A stretch of DNA of 62,004 nt from Planktotalea sp. (GTDB lineage: Bacteria; Pseudomonadota; Alphaproteobacteria; Rhodobacterales; Rhodobacteraceae): the NCBI RefSeq assembly GCF_018607995.1, contig NZ_JABBAL010000018.1, positions 1-62,004 of the forward strand. Reading direction: 5' to 3'. Under the pieces are notes generated by a model. It was not told where the DNA came from. It did not search any database and saw nothing but the letters and a program-made list of their open reading frames with translations. Made by a program: the position numbers and the translations under genes. The number at the start of each line of letters is the position of its first letter. Position 1 is the stretch's first letter. Of the stretch, positions 27,501 to 35,973 are shown piece after piece.

Positions 27501-27928
27501 CACCCGACCTTGACGACCTTATCGTTGAGGCAACAAAGGTAATCACCGCCCTTAACCTATCTTTCATCTTCGATCATGGTACGCTGTCTGAGGTGCCAAT
27601 CACCGCCACTTTGCCCGGCCTTTCGGACAAACCCATTCATGGTATCATTGATCGCCTTATTGTGAACGACACCGACGTTTGGGTAATTGATTTTAAAACC
27701 AACGCTGCGGTGCCCGCTGATGCGGCCCATTGCCCCGAGAGTATTTTGCGGCAGATGGGGGCCTATAGAGCTGCTTTGCAACAAGTGTATCCGTCACATC
27801 ACATTCGCACTGCCATTATCTGGACCCGTAACGCAAGCTTAATGGAGTTGCCTGCGAGCCATGTTGATCCAGCAATGCACAGAGCGGGTGCATCTATGCT
27901 CCTTGACGGCGCGACCCCCAATACCTAG
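24560..27928 (+). CDS. addA: double-strand-break repair helicase AddA
   Basis: UvrD/RecB-type helicase-nuclease of 1122 residues. Motif I is SANAGSGKTRVL with K31, the motif II region is ILVDEAQDTSPTQWDVIE, motif III VVGDKKQSIYSFQGADPREF, motif V VMTVHGAKGLESPIVI, and motif VI LLYVAMTRAEKWLI. The C-terminal nuclease domain ends in VWVIDFKTNAAVP, with the catalytic Asp and Lys. It works with AddB; start codon ATG 24560 overlaps the addB stop by four bases. Confidence 0.97.
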   Translation: MNTRNDATQAQVDAARPHMSTWLSANAGSGKTRVLTDRVARLLLAQVPPERILCLTYTKAAAAEMQNRLFKRLGEWAMLENEALRAALQELGEEGSIGAEDLRMARTLFAAAIEAPGGLKIQTIHSFCSTVLRRFPLEANVSPQFAEIEERAAELLREELIEEMASSEDATLILNLATVTGAYDLTELSGEIVGQRTALIAPPTDDAVFAAYDLDPLINEEQIAASVFMGGEANLLSALVNVLNTSGVTDVKMASKLTTITALDASALPVLEDAFLLKKDGSAKVGKVPAKGVQKDFVAHQDALDAWILRVEAARSSRLKLAAVQKTLHLNRFAASFLKRYESSKQARGWLDFDDLILKTRDLLANSEMAQWVLYKLDGGIDHILVDEAQDTSPTQWDVIERLTSEITAGDGARGEVPRTIFVVGDKKQSIYSFQGADPREFDRMRSEFDVRLRPTNSPLVPAELHYSFRSSQCILELVDKVFEGHPAAGFSGSNHLAFEGGPPGRVDIWPAIPKAEKLDGGDWSDTVDKLGENDETVLMARRIADEIARMTGPMGEAIFDKGIFRKVRAGDVLILVQRRSDLFEEIIRACKAKGLPIAGADRLKVGAEMAVRDLQALLSFLATPEDDYALAVVLKSPLFGWSEKQLFDLAHDRSGPFLWQELRSRKDMHPDVLHTLEDLRKQADFLRPYDLIERVLTRHNGRRHFVGRLGREAEDGIDALLAQTLSFERSRIPSLTGFLTWMESDDLTIKRQLSQDKDEIRVMTVHGAKGLESPIVIMPETQKRKSPGGGSLIKMDDLVGWSVRNEDAPDIIKTAKAKREERQAEERMRLLYVAMTRAEKWLILGAAGDLGKTDDESWYGLVSSAARKRPHVEHDFTFGKGLRIEPVPWGDIEEAPKQTSLVQSIELDPLFREVISIIVPSETTISPSNLGGAKALPSETGLDEEAAKLRGTRVHLLLEHFSQTPIDKWAAIAETLLTDTPDLDDLIVEATKVITALNLSFIFDHGTLSEVPITATLPGLSDKPIHGIIDRLIVNDTDVWVIDFKTNAAVPADAAHCPESILRQMGAYRAALQQVYPSHHIRTAIIWTRNASLMELPASHVDPAMHRAGASMLLDGATPNT

Positions 27929-27973
27929 TTTGCAGCTCAAGATTTACCGCGATATTCCTTAGGAGACGCTCCC

Positions 27974-28294
27974 ATGTCCACAGTAGCCGTAACAGACGCC
28001 ACATTTGACGCAGAAGTCAAAAATTCCTCCGTTCCAGTCGTTGTCGACTTCTGGGCAGAATGGTGTGGCCCTTGCAAACAAATCGGCCCAGCGCTGGAAG
28101 AATTGTCCACTGAATACGGGGATAAGGTTAAGGTTGTGAAGGTCGATGTCGACAGCAACCCAAACTCCGCAGCGGCAATGGGTGTGCGTGGCATTCCAGC
28201 TTTGTTCATCTTCAAAGACGGCGAAGTTGTTTCCAACCGCGCGGGCGCAGCACCAAAAGCAGCGTTGCAAAGCTGGATCGACGACGCGATCTAA
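27974..28294 (+). CDS. trxA: thioredoxin
   Basis: Cytoplasmic dithiol-disulfide oxidoreductase of 106 residues with the active site WCGPCK (C31, C34) and the cis-proline in GIPALFIF. An AGGAGA ribosome site lies upstream of ATG 27974, and a strong terminator follows at 28318, so it is the end of the tsaE-addA run or a unit of its own. Confidence 0.97.
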   Translation: MSTVAVTDATFDAEVKNSSVPVVVDFWAEWCGPCKQIGPALEELSTEYGDKVKVVKVDVDSNPNSAAAMGVRGIPALFIFKDGEVVSNRAGAAPKAALQSWIDDAI

Positions 28295-28317
28295 ATCGTG
28301 TTGATAGATTGATGAAG

Positions 28318-28350
28318 GGGCGTACCAGCGGTGCGCCCTTTTTCTTTTTT
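28318..28350 (+). terminator. rho-independent terminator after trxA
   Basis: GGGCGTACC, loop AGC, GGTGCGCCC pair over nine positions (one G-T wobble), followed by a T-rich run (TTTTTCTTTTTT). It starts 24 bases after the trxA stop and separates trxA from hslV. Confidence 0.92.
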
Positions 28351-28360
28351 AGGCTGCTTT

Positions 28361-28389
28361 CTTGCACCATCCTGCTCGCCTCGCCATAT
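28361..28389 (+). promoter_or_regulatory. candidate heat-shock (RpoH) promoter for hslV
   Basis: CTTG at 28361-28364 and CCATAT at 28384-28389 are separated by 19 bases, close to the alphaproteobacterial sigma-32 pattern (CTTG, about 18 bases, CCATAT). It lies immediately after the trxA terminator and 28 bases before the hslV ATG. HslVU is heat-shock controlled in many bacteria. Confidence 0.55.
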
Positions 28390-28416
28390 AGACACCAACA
28401 AAGATGGAGAGAGCGC

Positions 28417-28974
28417 ATGAGCAGCAATGAATTTCCCGGCTGGCACGGCACCACGATTATCGGCGTTCGCAAAGGCGGCGAAGTAGTGATTGCGGGCGAT
28501 GGTCAAGTCTCTCTCGGGCAGACAGTGATCAAAGGAACGGCGAAGAAAGTGCGCCGTTTGTCCCCTGGTGGATACGATGTTGTGTGTGGGTTTGCTGGTT
28601 CTACCGCCGATGCCTTTACTTTGTTGGAACGGCTCGAGGCGAAGCTGGAAGCGACCCCCGGTCAACTCGCGCGCGCCTCTGTTGAGCTCGCCAAGGACTG
28701 GCGCACAGATAAGTATCTACAAAAACTGGAAGCGATGTTGATTGTCACGGATGGCAAAGATCTGTTCGTGATCACTGGTGCTGGCGATGTCTTAGAGCCG
28801 GAGCATGATGTCACGGCTATCGGTTCTGGCGGTAATTTCGCGCTCGCCGCTGCGCGTAGCTTGATGGAGGGTGATAGCACTGCTGAAGAGATCGCGCGCA
28901 GAGCGATGTCGATTGCGTCTGACATTTGCGTCTACACCAACGGTAAACTCACTGTAGAAACTATCAAAGCATGA
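28417..28974 (+). CDS. hslV: ATP-dependent protease subunit HslV
   Basis: Threonine-protease subunit of the HslUV (ClpQY) complex that degrades damaged and regulatory proteins. From ATG 28417 the protein has 185 residues: [20 protein letters not shown]. The catalytic Thr would be T12 or T13 after cleavage behind G11, so there is an 11-residue propeptide-like extension where E. coli HslV has just the initiator Met. Other landmarks are [32 protein letters not shown] and [13 protein letters not shown]. It overlaps the next gene by four bases. A longer in-frame start upstream would read through the promoter candidate and is unlikely. Confidence 0.95.
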   Translation: MSSNEFPGWHGTTIIGVRKGGEVVIAGDGQVSLGQTVIKGTAKKVRRLSPGGYDVVCGFAGSTADAFTLLERLEAKLEATPGQLARASVELAKDWRTDKYLQKLEAMLIVTDGKDLFVITGAGDVLEPEHDVTAIGSGGNFALAAARSLMEGDSTAEEIARRAMSIASDICVYTNGKLTVETIKA

Positions 28975-30041
28975 GCCTTGATAAGGACGATATTCGCGCC
29001 GCCGTTGCGTCCAACATTCTGACAGAGCCGCAAGCCGCTTCACTTATGGCGCTGGCTGATAGTCGTCGTGGAACACGCGAAAATATGGATGGTCTCGATG
29101 AACCGTTCGAGCTGTTTCGCGGCTTTAACGAGGTGTTTATCGTTATCGGCCTCGTCATTTTGTATTCTGGATGGATGGGACTGACAGGGATCAACATTTT
29201 CTTGTCTGATGAAGCTAACCTCAGTACGTTAATCTACGGTGTTATTTCCGTTGTCGTCACCTATTTCCTCGCACGTTATTTCACTTTGCAACGCCGCATG
29301 GTTGCACCATCAATCATGCTGGTTGTCTTGATGGCGCTGAGTGGTTTGCAAATCGGCGCGAGCCTCTCCAATCTATTTGGCTTCGCTGGCGCGTCGATGA
29401 TCGCTTTCGCAGTGACCCTTTCTGTCCTTCTTCTTATCGCGTTTTATGCTGTGTTCCGCATTCCCATCACCGTATTTTTCATCGCGCTCGGTGTGTTCAT
29501 CGGCATCGGTGCGCTTGTCGTACAAGGCGGTGTTAACACACCCAGCTTTAACGATTTCTTTATGCTCACAAATGATGGTCCATACGCTTACATCACGATT
29601 ATCTTGGGCCTCATCGGCCTCGCCATCGCGTTGCGTTTCGACATGTCCGATCCACATCGCGTGACACGCCGTGCGTCCGCTGGGTTCTGGCTGCATGTGA
29701 TTGCAGCCCCAGCAATTGTGAACACCATCGCACTGACGCTTTTTGAGAGCGGAACAATCACGGCGCAGATCATCCTACTTGCCTTCCTTGCTGCTATGGC
29801 CGTCTTTGCGATGATTATTGATCGCCGTAGCTTTCTGGTGGCTGGAATCGGTTACATCGTGGCGATTGCAATCGCTGTGCTTGAAGGAAATGCAGCGATT
29901 GTTATCCTTATTCTTGGCCTAGGACTCGTCCTGATGGGCGCAAAATGGGAAGGGCTGCGCACACGCATCATGGATGCATTGCCCGACTTTCCCGGCAAAG
30001 ACAAACTACCCCCATGGGGCCTGACGGAGACTTCACTATGA
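28971..30041 (+). CDS. uncharacterised multi-pass membrane protein between hslV and hslU
   Basis: A 356-residue protein with a charged N-terminal domain (residues 1-55, [18 protein letters not shown]) followed by about ten hydrophobic segments up to residue 335, and a short cytosolic end ([16 protein letters not shown]). The N-terminal part plus multi-helix body resembles DUF2157-type membrane proteins, but I cannot assign a function. Overlaps of four bases at both ends (with hslV and hslU) mean it is translated together with the protease. That conserved-looking coupling makes a role in membrane proteostasis an attractive inference, not a demonstrated one. Confidence 0.82.
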   Translation: MSLDKDDIRAAVASNILTEPQAASLMALADSRRGTRENMDGLDEPFELFRGFNEVFIVIGLVILYSGWMGLTGINIFLSDEANLSTLIYGVISVVVTYFLARYFTLQRRMVAPSIMLVVLMALSGLQIGASLSNLFGFAGASMIAFAVTLSVLLLIAFYAVFRIPITVFFIALGVFIGIGALVVQGGVNTPSFNDFFMLTNDGPYAYITIILGLIGLAIALRFDMSDPHRVTRRASAGFWLHVIAAPAIVNTIALTLFESGTITAQIILLAFLAAMAVFAMIIDRRSFLVAGIGYIVAIAIAVLEGNAAIVILILGLGLVLMGAKWEGLRTRIMDALPDFPGKDKLPPWGLTETSL

Positions 30042-31345
30042 CCGACCTCACCCCCCGCGAAATTGTCTCGGAGCTTGATCGCTTCATCATTGGCCAGAAC
30101 GATGCGAAGCGCGCTGTTGCCGTGGCCCTGCGCAATCGTTGGCGCCGCAAGCAGTTGGCCGATGATCTGCGCGATGAGGTCTATCCAAAGAACATTCTGA
30201 TGATCGGACCAACTGGCGTTGGTAAGACGGAAATCTCTCGCCGCCTCGCCAAGCTCGCTCGTGCACCGTTTATCAAGGTCGAAGCGACCAAGTTTACTGA
30301 AGTTGGTTATGTGGGTCGCGATGTTGAACAGATCATCCGTGATCTTGTCGAAAATGCCATCAGCGAGACCCGCGAATATATGCGCGAAGATGTCAAAACC
30401 AAGGCCCAAGCAGCCGCCGAAGAGCGCGTGATCGAAGCAATTGCAGGCGAAGGTGCGCGTGATGCAACCCGTGAGATGTTCCGCAAAAAACTGCGCTCTG
30501 GAGAGTTAGATAACACCGTGATCGAGTTAGAAATCTCGGATACCTCCAACCCCATGTCGGGTTTTGAAATTCCGGGACAACCGGGTTCTAACATGGGCAT
30601 GATGAACATTGGTGACCTCTTTGGCAAAGCAATGGGTGGGCGCACAACACGCAAGAAGATGACCGTTTTGGAAAGCTACGATGTGCTGATTGGCGATGAA
30701 GCTGACAAGCTACTTGATGATGAAAGCGTGACGCGCGCTGCTTTGGAAGCGGTGGAGCAGAATGGCATCGTCTTCCTTGATGAGATCGACAAAGTCTGCA
30801 CACGCTCCGATGCGCGTGGCGGCGATGTGTCCCGCGAAGGGGTGCAGCGTGATTTACTTCCCTTGATAGAAGGCACAGTCGTCAGCACCAAGCATGGCCC
30901 TGTGAAAACTGATCATATCCTGTTTATCGCATCCGGTGCCTTTCATATCGCCAAGCCGTCAGATCTGTTGCCCGAACTTCAGGGTCGCTTACCGATCCGC
31001 GTTGAATTACGCGCGCTGACAGAGGAAGATTTCGTTCGCATTCTGACAGAAACAGACAACGCTCTGACGCGCCAATATACAGCGTTGATGCAAACCGAAG
31101 AAGTGATCGTATCCTTCACAGATGATGGTATCGCCGCACTGGCGAAGATCGCAGCAGAGGTTAATCAAAGCGTCGAAAACATCGGCGCACGCCGTCTTTA
31201 CACCGTACTTGAGCGTGTATTCGAAGAACTTTCCTTCACTGCACCTGATCGAGGGGGTGAAACGATTTCCGTCGATTCCAGCTTTGTAGAGACTTATTTA
31301 GGCGAGCTTTCCCGCTCTACAGACGTGTCCCGCTATGTTCTGTAA
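30038..31345 (+). CDS. hslU: ATPase subunit HslU
   Basis: AAA+ unfoldase of the HslUV protease, 435 residues from ATG 30038 ([20 protein letters not shown]). Walker [10 protein letters not shown] with K63, the pore-loop region [20 protein letters not shown], the I-domain (about residues 110-240), Walker [11 protein letters not shown], and a C-terminal sensor/docking region ending DVSRYVL, which inserts into HslV. The ATG overlaps the TGA of the upstream membrane protein (ATGA). Confidence 0.98.
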   Translation: MTDLTPREIVSELDRFIIGQNDAKRAVAVALRNRWRRKQLADDLRDEVYPKNILMIGPTGVGKTEISRRLAKLARAPFIKVEATKFTEVGYVGRDVEQIIRDLVENAISETREYMREDVKTKAQAAAEERVIEAIAGEGARDATREMFRKKLRSGELDNTVIELEISDTSNPMSGFEIPGQPGSNMGMMNIGDLFGKAMGGRTTRKKMTVLESYDVLIGDEADKLLDDESVTRAALEAVEQNGIVFLDEIDKVCTRSDARGGDVSREGVQRDLLPLIEGTVVSTKHGPVKTDHILFIASGAFHIAKPSDLLPELQGRLPIRVELRALTEEDFVRILTETDNALTRQYTALMQTEEVIVSFTDDGIAALAKIAAEVNQSVENIGARRLYTVLERVFEELSFTAPDRGGETISVDSSFVETYLGELSRSTDVSRYVL

Positions 31346-31351
31346 ACGCGC

Positions 31352-32572
31352 GTGAGCAGCCTGACGAACTATCTGCGCGAAAATGCCAGATGGTTAAGTG
31401 CAGGCGTGCTGTTGACCTGTTTGTCCAGCTTTGGACAAACCTTTTTCATCGCACTTTTTGCCGCTGATATTCAAAGCGTATTCGATCTGAGCCATGGTGG
31501 TTGGGGCTCGATGTACACTGTCGGCACGACGGCTTCGGCAATAGTGATGGTTTGGGCGGGGCGACAAGCAGACGTCTTTCGAGTGCGCACTTTAGGTGCG
31601 CTTAGCTTACTCGCCCTTGCGCTAGCCTGCGTCGTGATGGCGTTAAATCCATGGCTTTGGGCGCTTCCGTTTGTGATTTTCGCGTTGCGCCTGACCGGAC
31701 AAGGCATGATGGGCCACATAGCCGCTGTCGCTATGGCGCGATGGTTTGTTGCGACGCGCGGACGCGCTTTGTCGATTTCCGCGCTAGGGTTTTCTATCGG
31801 GCAAGCCTTCCTTCCAATCGCCGTTGTCGCACTAATGGGGTTTCTTGATTGGCATGTGATCTGGCTGCTCTGCGCTGGTATTTCACTGCTCGGCATTCCA
31901 ATTCTCATGATGCTTTTATCAAAAGAACGCACGCCTGCGTCAATGACTAAGAGCAGCACAAGCCTCGGGATGGATGGGCAGCATTGGAGCCGAAATGAAA
32001 TGCTCAAACATTCGCTCTTTTGGCTGATGGTGCCTGCGATCCTTGGGCCGTCGGCGTTCAGCACGGCGTTCTTTTTCCATCAGGTACATTATGCGTCGGT
32101 CATTGGAATCAGCACGATGCAGATGGTCAGTTACTTCCCGTTTTTTACCACGATGGTTGTGATAGCGATGATCTTAACAGGGATGCTTGTCGATCGTTTT
32201 GGCACGCCACGTTTGCTGCCCTATCACCAACTTCCTATGGTCGCGGCCTTTGGAATATTTTCGACTCACATCTTAGGACTTGGTTGGGGTTTCTTTTTCC
32301 TCGCACTCACCGCTGGCGCGCAAACGACACTGATTGCCGCCTTTTGGGCAGAGTTTTACGGCACCGCACACCTAGGCGCGATCAAGGCGATTGCGGCTGC
32401 TGTCATGGTGCTTGGCTCTGCGCTTGGGCCGGGGCTGACCGGTATTCTTATCGACTTTGGTATTGGGCTCGAAGCTCAATACGCATGGGTCGCTTTCTAC
32501 TTTGTACTCACGTCAATTTCGATTTGGATCGGCGTCTCAAACGCGCGAAAATCGTTATCGAGCACGGCGTAA
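31352..32572 (+). CDS. major facilitator superfamily transporter
   Basis: A 406-residue protein with about 12 membrane segments and a cytosolic loop near residues 190-210. The GTG start at 31352 lies six bases after hslU, in the same direction. WAGRQADVFRVRTLG near residues 69-83 fits the MFS loop 2-3 motif, and LTGMLVDRFGTPRL is its second-half repeat. The substrate is unknown. Its 3' end overlaps the convergent smr gene by 18 bases. Confidence 0.87.
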   Translation: MSSLTNYLRENARWLSAGVLLTCLSSFGQTFFIALFAADIQSVFDLSHGGWGSMYTVGTTASAIVMVWAGRQADVFRVRTLGALSLLALALACVVMALNPWLWALPFVIFALRLTGQGMMGHIAAVAMARWFVATRGRALSISALGFSIGQAFLPIAVVALMGFLDWHVIWLLCAGISLLGIPILMMLLSKERTPASMTKSSTSLGMDGQHWSRNEMLKHSLFWLMVPAILGPSAFSTAFFFHQVHYASVIGISTMQMVSYFPFFTTMVVIAMILTGMLVDRFGTPRLLPYHQLPMVAAFGIFSTHILGLGWGFFFLALTAGAQTTLIAAFWAEFYGTAHLGAIKAIAAAVMVLGSALGPGLTGILIDFGIGLEAQYAWVAFYFVLTSISIWIGVSNARKSLSSTA

Positions 32573-33142
32573 ATAAACGTAGTACGCGCCAGCGCCACCA
32601 TGTTTGATATGGCTTTCGGTCACCTGCAAAACCGCGGACGACACAGGTGCCATTGTCAGCCAAATCGGCACTTGCCGCTTAAGCGCGCCCATGCGTTGAG
32701 GCGCAATTACTCCCAACTCCTCGCGCTTGCCGCCTTTGCCAGTGATGATCAAAACAAGGCGTTTGCCATTCGCTTGCGCAGTCATAATGAAAGAGATCAG
32801 AGCCGGATGCGCCTGTGCGACAGTCATTCCATGCAGGTCAATACGCCCTTCGGGTTTGAGCTTGCCACGCTGCATCGTCTTGTAAGATTTCGCGTCCATT
32901 TTGACGGGTGCGCTACGCAAACGCTCACTGAGCGCAGGCAAGACATCTCGCATTTCGCGGGTAGAGGTTGGTAAAGCACCCAAAGTGAATGGTGCAATCG
33001 GCCTTGCTTCGCGCTTTTTGGCGGCCTCTTGCAAAGGCGCATCAACGATCAAGCTACGCCGCGGTAGGGCAAGGCGTTCTGTCGTGCTCGCCACTTGATT
33101 CCATAGATCAAGCTCGTCCTGCTTCACACGGCGGCGCGACAT
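32555..33142 (-). CDS. Smr-domain protein
   Basis: A 195-residue protein with a C-terminal Smr domain: IDLHGMTVAQAHPAL near residue 100, VLIITGKGGKRE near 130, and HGGAGAYYVYLRR at the end. Smr proteins are nucleic-acid-binding or nicking modules related to the MutS2 C-terminus. The first 80 residues are helical and charged. It begins just downstream of mltA (1 base gap) and is convergent with the transporter. Confidence 0.9.
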   Translation of the reverse strand: MSRRRVKQDELDLWNQVASTTERLALPRRSLIVDAPLQEAAKKREARPIAPFTLGALPTSTREMRDVLPALSERLRSAPVKMDAKSYKTMQRGKLKPEGRIDLHGMTVAQAHPALISFIMTAQANGKRLVLIITGKGGKREELGVIAPQRMGALKRQVPIWLTMAPVSSAVLQVTESHIKHGGAGAYYVYLRRAR

Positions 33143-33143
33143 C

Positions 33144-34181
33144 TTACTGAACGTTCTCTGGCAAATAGGCGTAGGCGCGCTGGATCGGCATCAGCACAAC
33201 CATGCGACCTGTGTCACGAAGGCTCCCAGCCTCTTTACCCGCTTTATCACCAGTCCCAAAGAACACATCCGCTCGCTGCGCACCTTTGATCGTAGACCCA
33301 GTATCCTGCGCAATCATCAATCGACGGAGGGGTGCTTTCCCATCCTTTTCAATCCAAACGGGCGCTCCAAGAGGTGTGAATTTCGGATCAACCGCAATAG
33401 ATCGCATCGTCTTGATAGAGCGGTTCATCGCACCAAGCGGGCCTTTGTCAGCAGGTACTTCGCTAACTTCACGGAAAAACACATAAGACGGATTGTGAAA
33501 CAGCAGTTCTTTGCCATCTTCGGGATTACGTCGCACCCAATTCTTGATCACCTCTGCAGAAACCTGATGTGGTTCATAAATCCCTCGCCGTACCATTTCC
33601 TGCCCGATCGAGCGGTAATTGTGGCGGTTCGACCCACCAAATCCAACACGCAGAAAACTACCATCCGGCAAACGCACACGGCCTGAGCCTTGGATTTGCA
33701 AAAAGAACAGCTCAACAGGATCATCGACATAACAAATCTCTAGGTTGAGACCATCCATCACCCCATCTTCGAAAATTTGTCGCCGCGTGTACCATTGACC
33801 CGCAGTCTTCGCATCGCGCGGCATGGCATAAATTGGATATTTGTAGCGCGCAGTGCGCGTGCGTGATCCGTCAAGTTCGGGTTCAAAATAGCCGGTGAAC
33901 ATCGCGTTTTTGCCATCTTGAATCAGTAAGGGGCGAAAAAACAATTCAAAGAACGCGCGTGCGTTCTTTTGATCATTTGCGGTGCGACATAACGTTCGCC
34001 AATCGGGTGTTTTCATATCGCGACATGTGTCGCGAAACGTATCAAGCGCCGCTTGATGATCGTCATCTGCCCAACCATCAAGTTCTTTGAAATCGAGAAT
34101 ACTGTAAACGGTTTCCGCATGCGCAGGGGCGCTCATTAAGACGCCCCCTGCGAATAGTGATGCCCTAAGGGCACGGATCAT
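33144..34181 (-). CDS. mltA: membrane-bound lytic murein transglycosylase A
   Basis: Cleaves the MurNAc-GlcNAc bond of peptidoglycan with formation of 1,6-anhydro-MurNAc. 345 residues with an N-terminal signal sequence ending near AHA. The MltA domain (FTGYFEPELDGSR) is followed by a 3D domain with IAQDTGSTIKGAQRADVFFG near residue 290, including the catalytic Asp. No lipobox cysteine is visible at the signal end, so it may be soluble periplasmic rather than lipid-anchored. It overlaps the Tim44-like gene by four bases. Its product could feed the AmgK/MurU recycling pair seen elsewhere in this window. Confidence 0.95.
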   Translation of the reverse strand: MIRALRASLFAGGVLMSAPAHAETVYSILDFKELDGWADDDHQAALDTFRDTCRDMKTPDWRTLCRTANDQKNARAFFELFFRPLLIQDGKNAMFTGYFEPELDGSRTRTARYKYPIYAMPRDAKTAGQWYTRRQIFEDGVMDGLNLEICYVDDPVELFFLQIQGSGRVRLPDGSFLRVGFGGSNRHNYRSIGQEMVRRGIYEPHQVSAEVIKNWVRRNPEDGKELLFHNPSYVFFREVSEVPADKGPLGAMNRSIKTMRSIAVDPKFTPLGAPVWIEKDGKAPLRRLMIAQDTGSTIKGAQRADVFFGTGDKAGKEAGSLRDTGRMVVLMPIQRAYAYLPENVQ

Positions 34182-34831
34182 TCGCCGGTGGCAACAAGTT
34201 GCCAGTTTGGATCATCAGACCCCATCTTACGCGCGAATGTCCAAATGTCCTTCTGACGCTTCACTTTTTTCGCATCGCCTTCAACGATTTCACCCGCATT
34301 ATCACGCACAACAGATGTCATTTCGCCGATGAACTTTACCGAGACCTCTCCAATGCCTTTTTCGTCGTCAAATGTCGCATCAGCCAATGACATTTCGCGA
34401 ATGCCGACAAACTCGGCCTCAACAGTCAGTCCTTGCTTTTCACGCATTTCAACGACTTCCGCAAAGCTGGCATAGACGTCATCACCAAGGAACGGCTTGA
34501 TGTCTGCCATTTCGCCACGCTCGAACCCGATGAGAATCATTTCATAAGCACCACGCGCGCCGCCAAGGAAATCAGACACGCCAAACGATGGCTCTACTGC
34601 TTTCATCTTCTCCAATGCTCCCGCTGCTTCAGGCATATCTTCGGTGTGATCCGAAATATCAGGATCGGGACCACCTTCGATGACTTCAAACTCGGGACGT
34701 TTGCGACCAGAGGGTATTTGGGCCGGCGGCTGCTCAAAGCCTTCCCGCGTTCCAAGCACGTTCTTAAGACGCAAAATAAGAAAAACTGCGATGCCGGCAA
34801 GCACCAAAAGCTGGATGATGGGCGAATTCAT
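34178..34831 (-). CDS. Tim44-like domain membrane protein
   Basis: A 217-residue protein from ATG 34831 with one N-terminal membrane helix (IIQLLVLAGIAVFLIL, residues 4-20), a proline-rich linker and a C-terminal Tim44-like domain (residues 80-215). It resembles TimA-type bacterial relatives of mitochondrial Tim44 and is commonly placed beside mltA and the secB/fxsA genes in alphaproteobacteria. Longer in-frame starts upstream run into the divergent fxsA region and are unlikely. Confidence 0.9.
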   Translation of the reverse strand: MNSPIIQLLVLAGIAVFLILRLKNVLGTREGFEQPPAQIPSGRKRPEFEVIEGGPDPDISDHTEDMPEAAGALEKMKAVEPSFGVSDFLGGARGAYEMILIGFERGEMADIKPFLGDDVYASFAEVVEMREKQGLTVEAEFVGIREMSLADATFDDEKGIGEVSVKFIGEMTSVVRDNAGEIVEGDAKKVKRQKDIWTFARKMGSDDPNWQLVATGE

Positions 34832-34937
34832 GAATGGGTCGTCCTCTAAAGCATAGCAACACGTTACTTGAGGACTTATGTACGCAAGGGCGGCGGTCAA
34901 GTCCACTCTGCCCCCAAGTGACAGGAGAACACTAAAG

Positions 34938-35408
34938 ATGTGGTTATTTTTGGCCTTTTTGTCGGTTCCTTTGATAGAAATCGCTCTGTTTATCCAAATT
35001 GGCGGGGCTATTGGTCTCTGGTCCACACTCGGAATCGTTATTTTGACGGCCGTGATTGGCACGTTTTTGGTCAAAACGCAGGGCGCTTTGGCGATGAACA
35101 ACCTGCGACAATCGTTTGGAACGCTCTCTGATCCGTCCGAACCTCTAGCTCACGGGGCTATGATCCTTGTATCCGGCGCGCTTTTGCTAACACCGGGATT
35201 TTTTACCGATGCTGTTGGTTTTGCACTGCTTATTCCGGGCGTACGGTCCGCTGTGTTTCGCGATCTCAAATCCCGCATCAAAGTCCAGAGTTTTGAAATG
35301 GGCGGCCATCCGCGTCAGCGTTCGCAACAAGCGGACATTATCGATGGTGAATTCGAAGAAGTGCCACCTGATCCGAATGCGCCACCTTCGGGTTGGACCA
35401 AGCATTGA
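34938..35408 (+). CDS. FxsA-family membrane protein
   Basis: A 156-residue protein starting MWLFLAFLSVPLIEIALFIQ at ATG 34938, with an AGGAGAA ribosome site. Three to four membrane segments (residues 2-20, 25-45, 70-100) carry the FxsA core (LVKTQGAL, LLLTPGFFTDAVGF), followed by a charged cytosolic tail. E. coli FxsA relieves F-plasmid exclusion of phage T7; the wider role is unclear. Divergent from the Tim44-like gene, followed by secB. Confidence 0.9.
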   Translation: MWLFLAFLSVPLIEIALFIQIGGAIGLWSTLGIVILTAVIGTFLVKTQGALAMNNLRQSFGTLSDPSEPLAHGAMILVSGALLLTPGFFTDAVGFALLIPGVRSAVFRDLKSRIKVQSFEMGGHPRQRSQQADIIDGEFEEVPPDPNAPPSGWTKH

Positions 35409-35466
35409 GACCCAAGCATCTTGCTGATAAGCACCGTGCCAACTGACATTTTACCGGAGATTTCCA

Positions 35467-35973
35467 ATGGCTGAAAACGAAACAGCAGCAGCGGGGGCAG
35501 CAGCCCCAGAAGCGCCACAGATCAAGATGAACATCCTTGCGCAGTACATTCGCGACATGTCATTTGAAAACATTCTAGCACAGAAGGGCATTCAGGGCGA
35601 AGTAAACCCAGACGTCAGCGTTCAGGTGAACCTGGACGCGAAAAAGCGCACTGCCGAGCATCAGTTTGAAGTGATCACCAAGGTTCAGATCAGTTCCAAG
35701 GTTAAGGAAAGCGAGCAGCAGTTGTTCTTGCTCGAGCTAGAGTACGCAGGCGTTTTCCACATCGAAGGTGTGCCAGAAGATCAAATGCACCCGTTCTTGT
35801 TGATCGAATGCCCGCGTATGACGTTTCCGTTCGTACGCCGTATAGTATCAGACGTGACGCGTGATGGTGGCTTTCCGCCGCTCAACCTTGAGAACATCGA
35901 TTTTGTCTCTTTGTACCGCAATGAAATTGCACGTCGTCAAGCGGACGCAGCAGCGCAAGCCAAGCCTAATTAA
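35467..35973 (+). CDS. secB: protein-export chaperone SecB
   Basis: A 168-residue tetrameric chaperone that keeps preproteins export-competent and delivers them to SecA. Family blocks are visible: ILAQYIRDMSFENILAQ, VQVNLDAKKR, LLELEYAGVFHIEGVPE, LLIECPRMTFPFVRRIVSDV and FPPLNLENIDFVSLY. Start ATG 35467 has a CCGGAGAT leader. It is convergent with dnaQ, with overlapping 3' ends (35966-35973). Confidence 0.97.
   Translation: MAENETAAAGAAAPEAPQIKMNILAQYIRDMSFENILAQKGIQGEVNPDVSVQVNLDAKKRTAEHQFEVITKVQISSKVKESEQQLFLLELEYAGVFHIEGVPEDQMHPFLLIECPRMTFPFVRRIVSDVTRDGGFPPLNLENIDFVSLYRNEIARRQADAAAQAKPN

Noticed and set aside
26728..27567. 279-codon open frame antisense to addA
   Set aside because: Serine/arginine-rich shadow of the addA 3' half.
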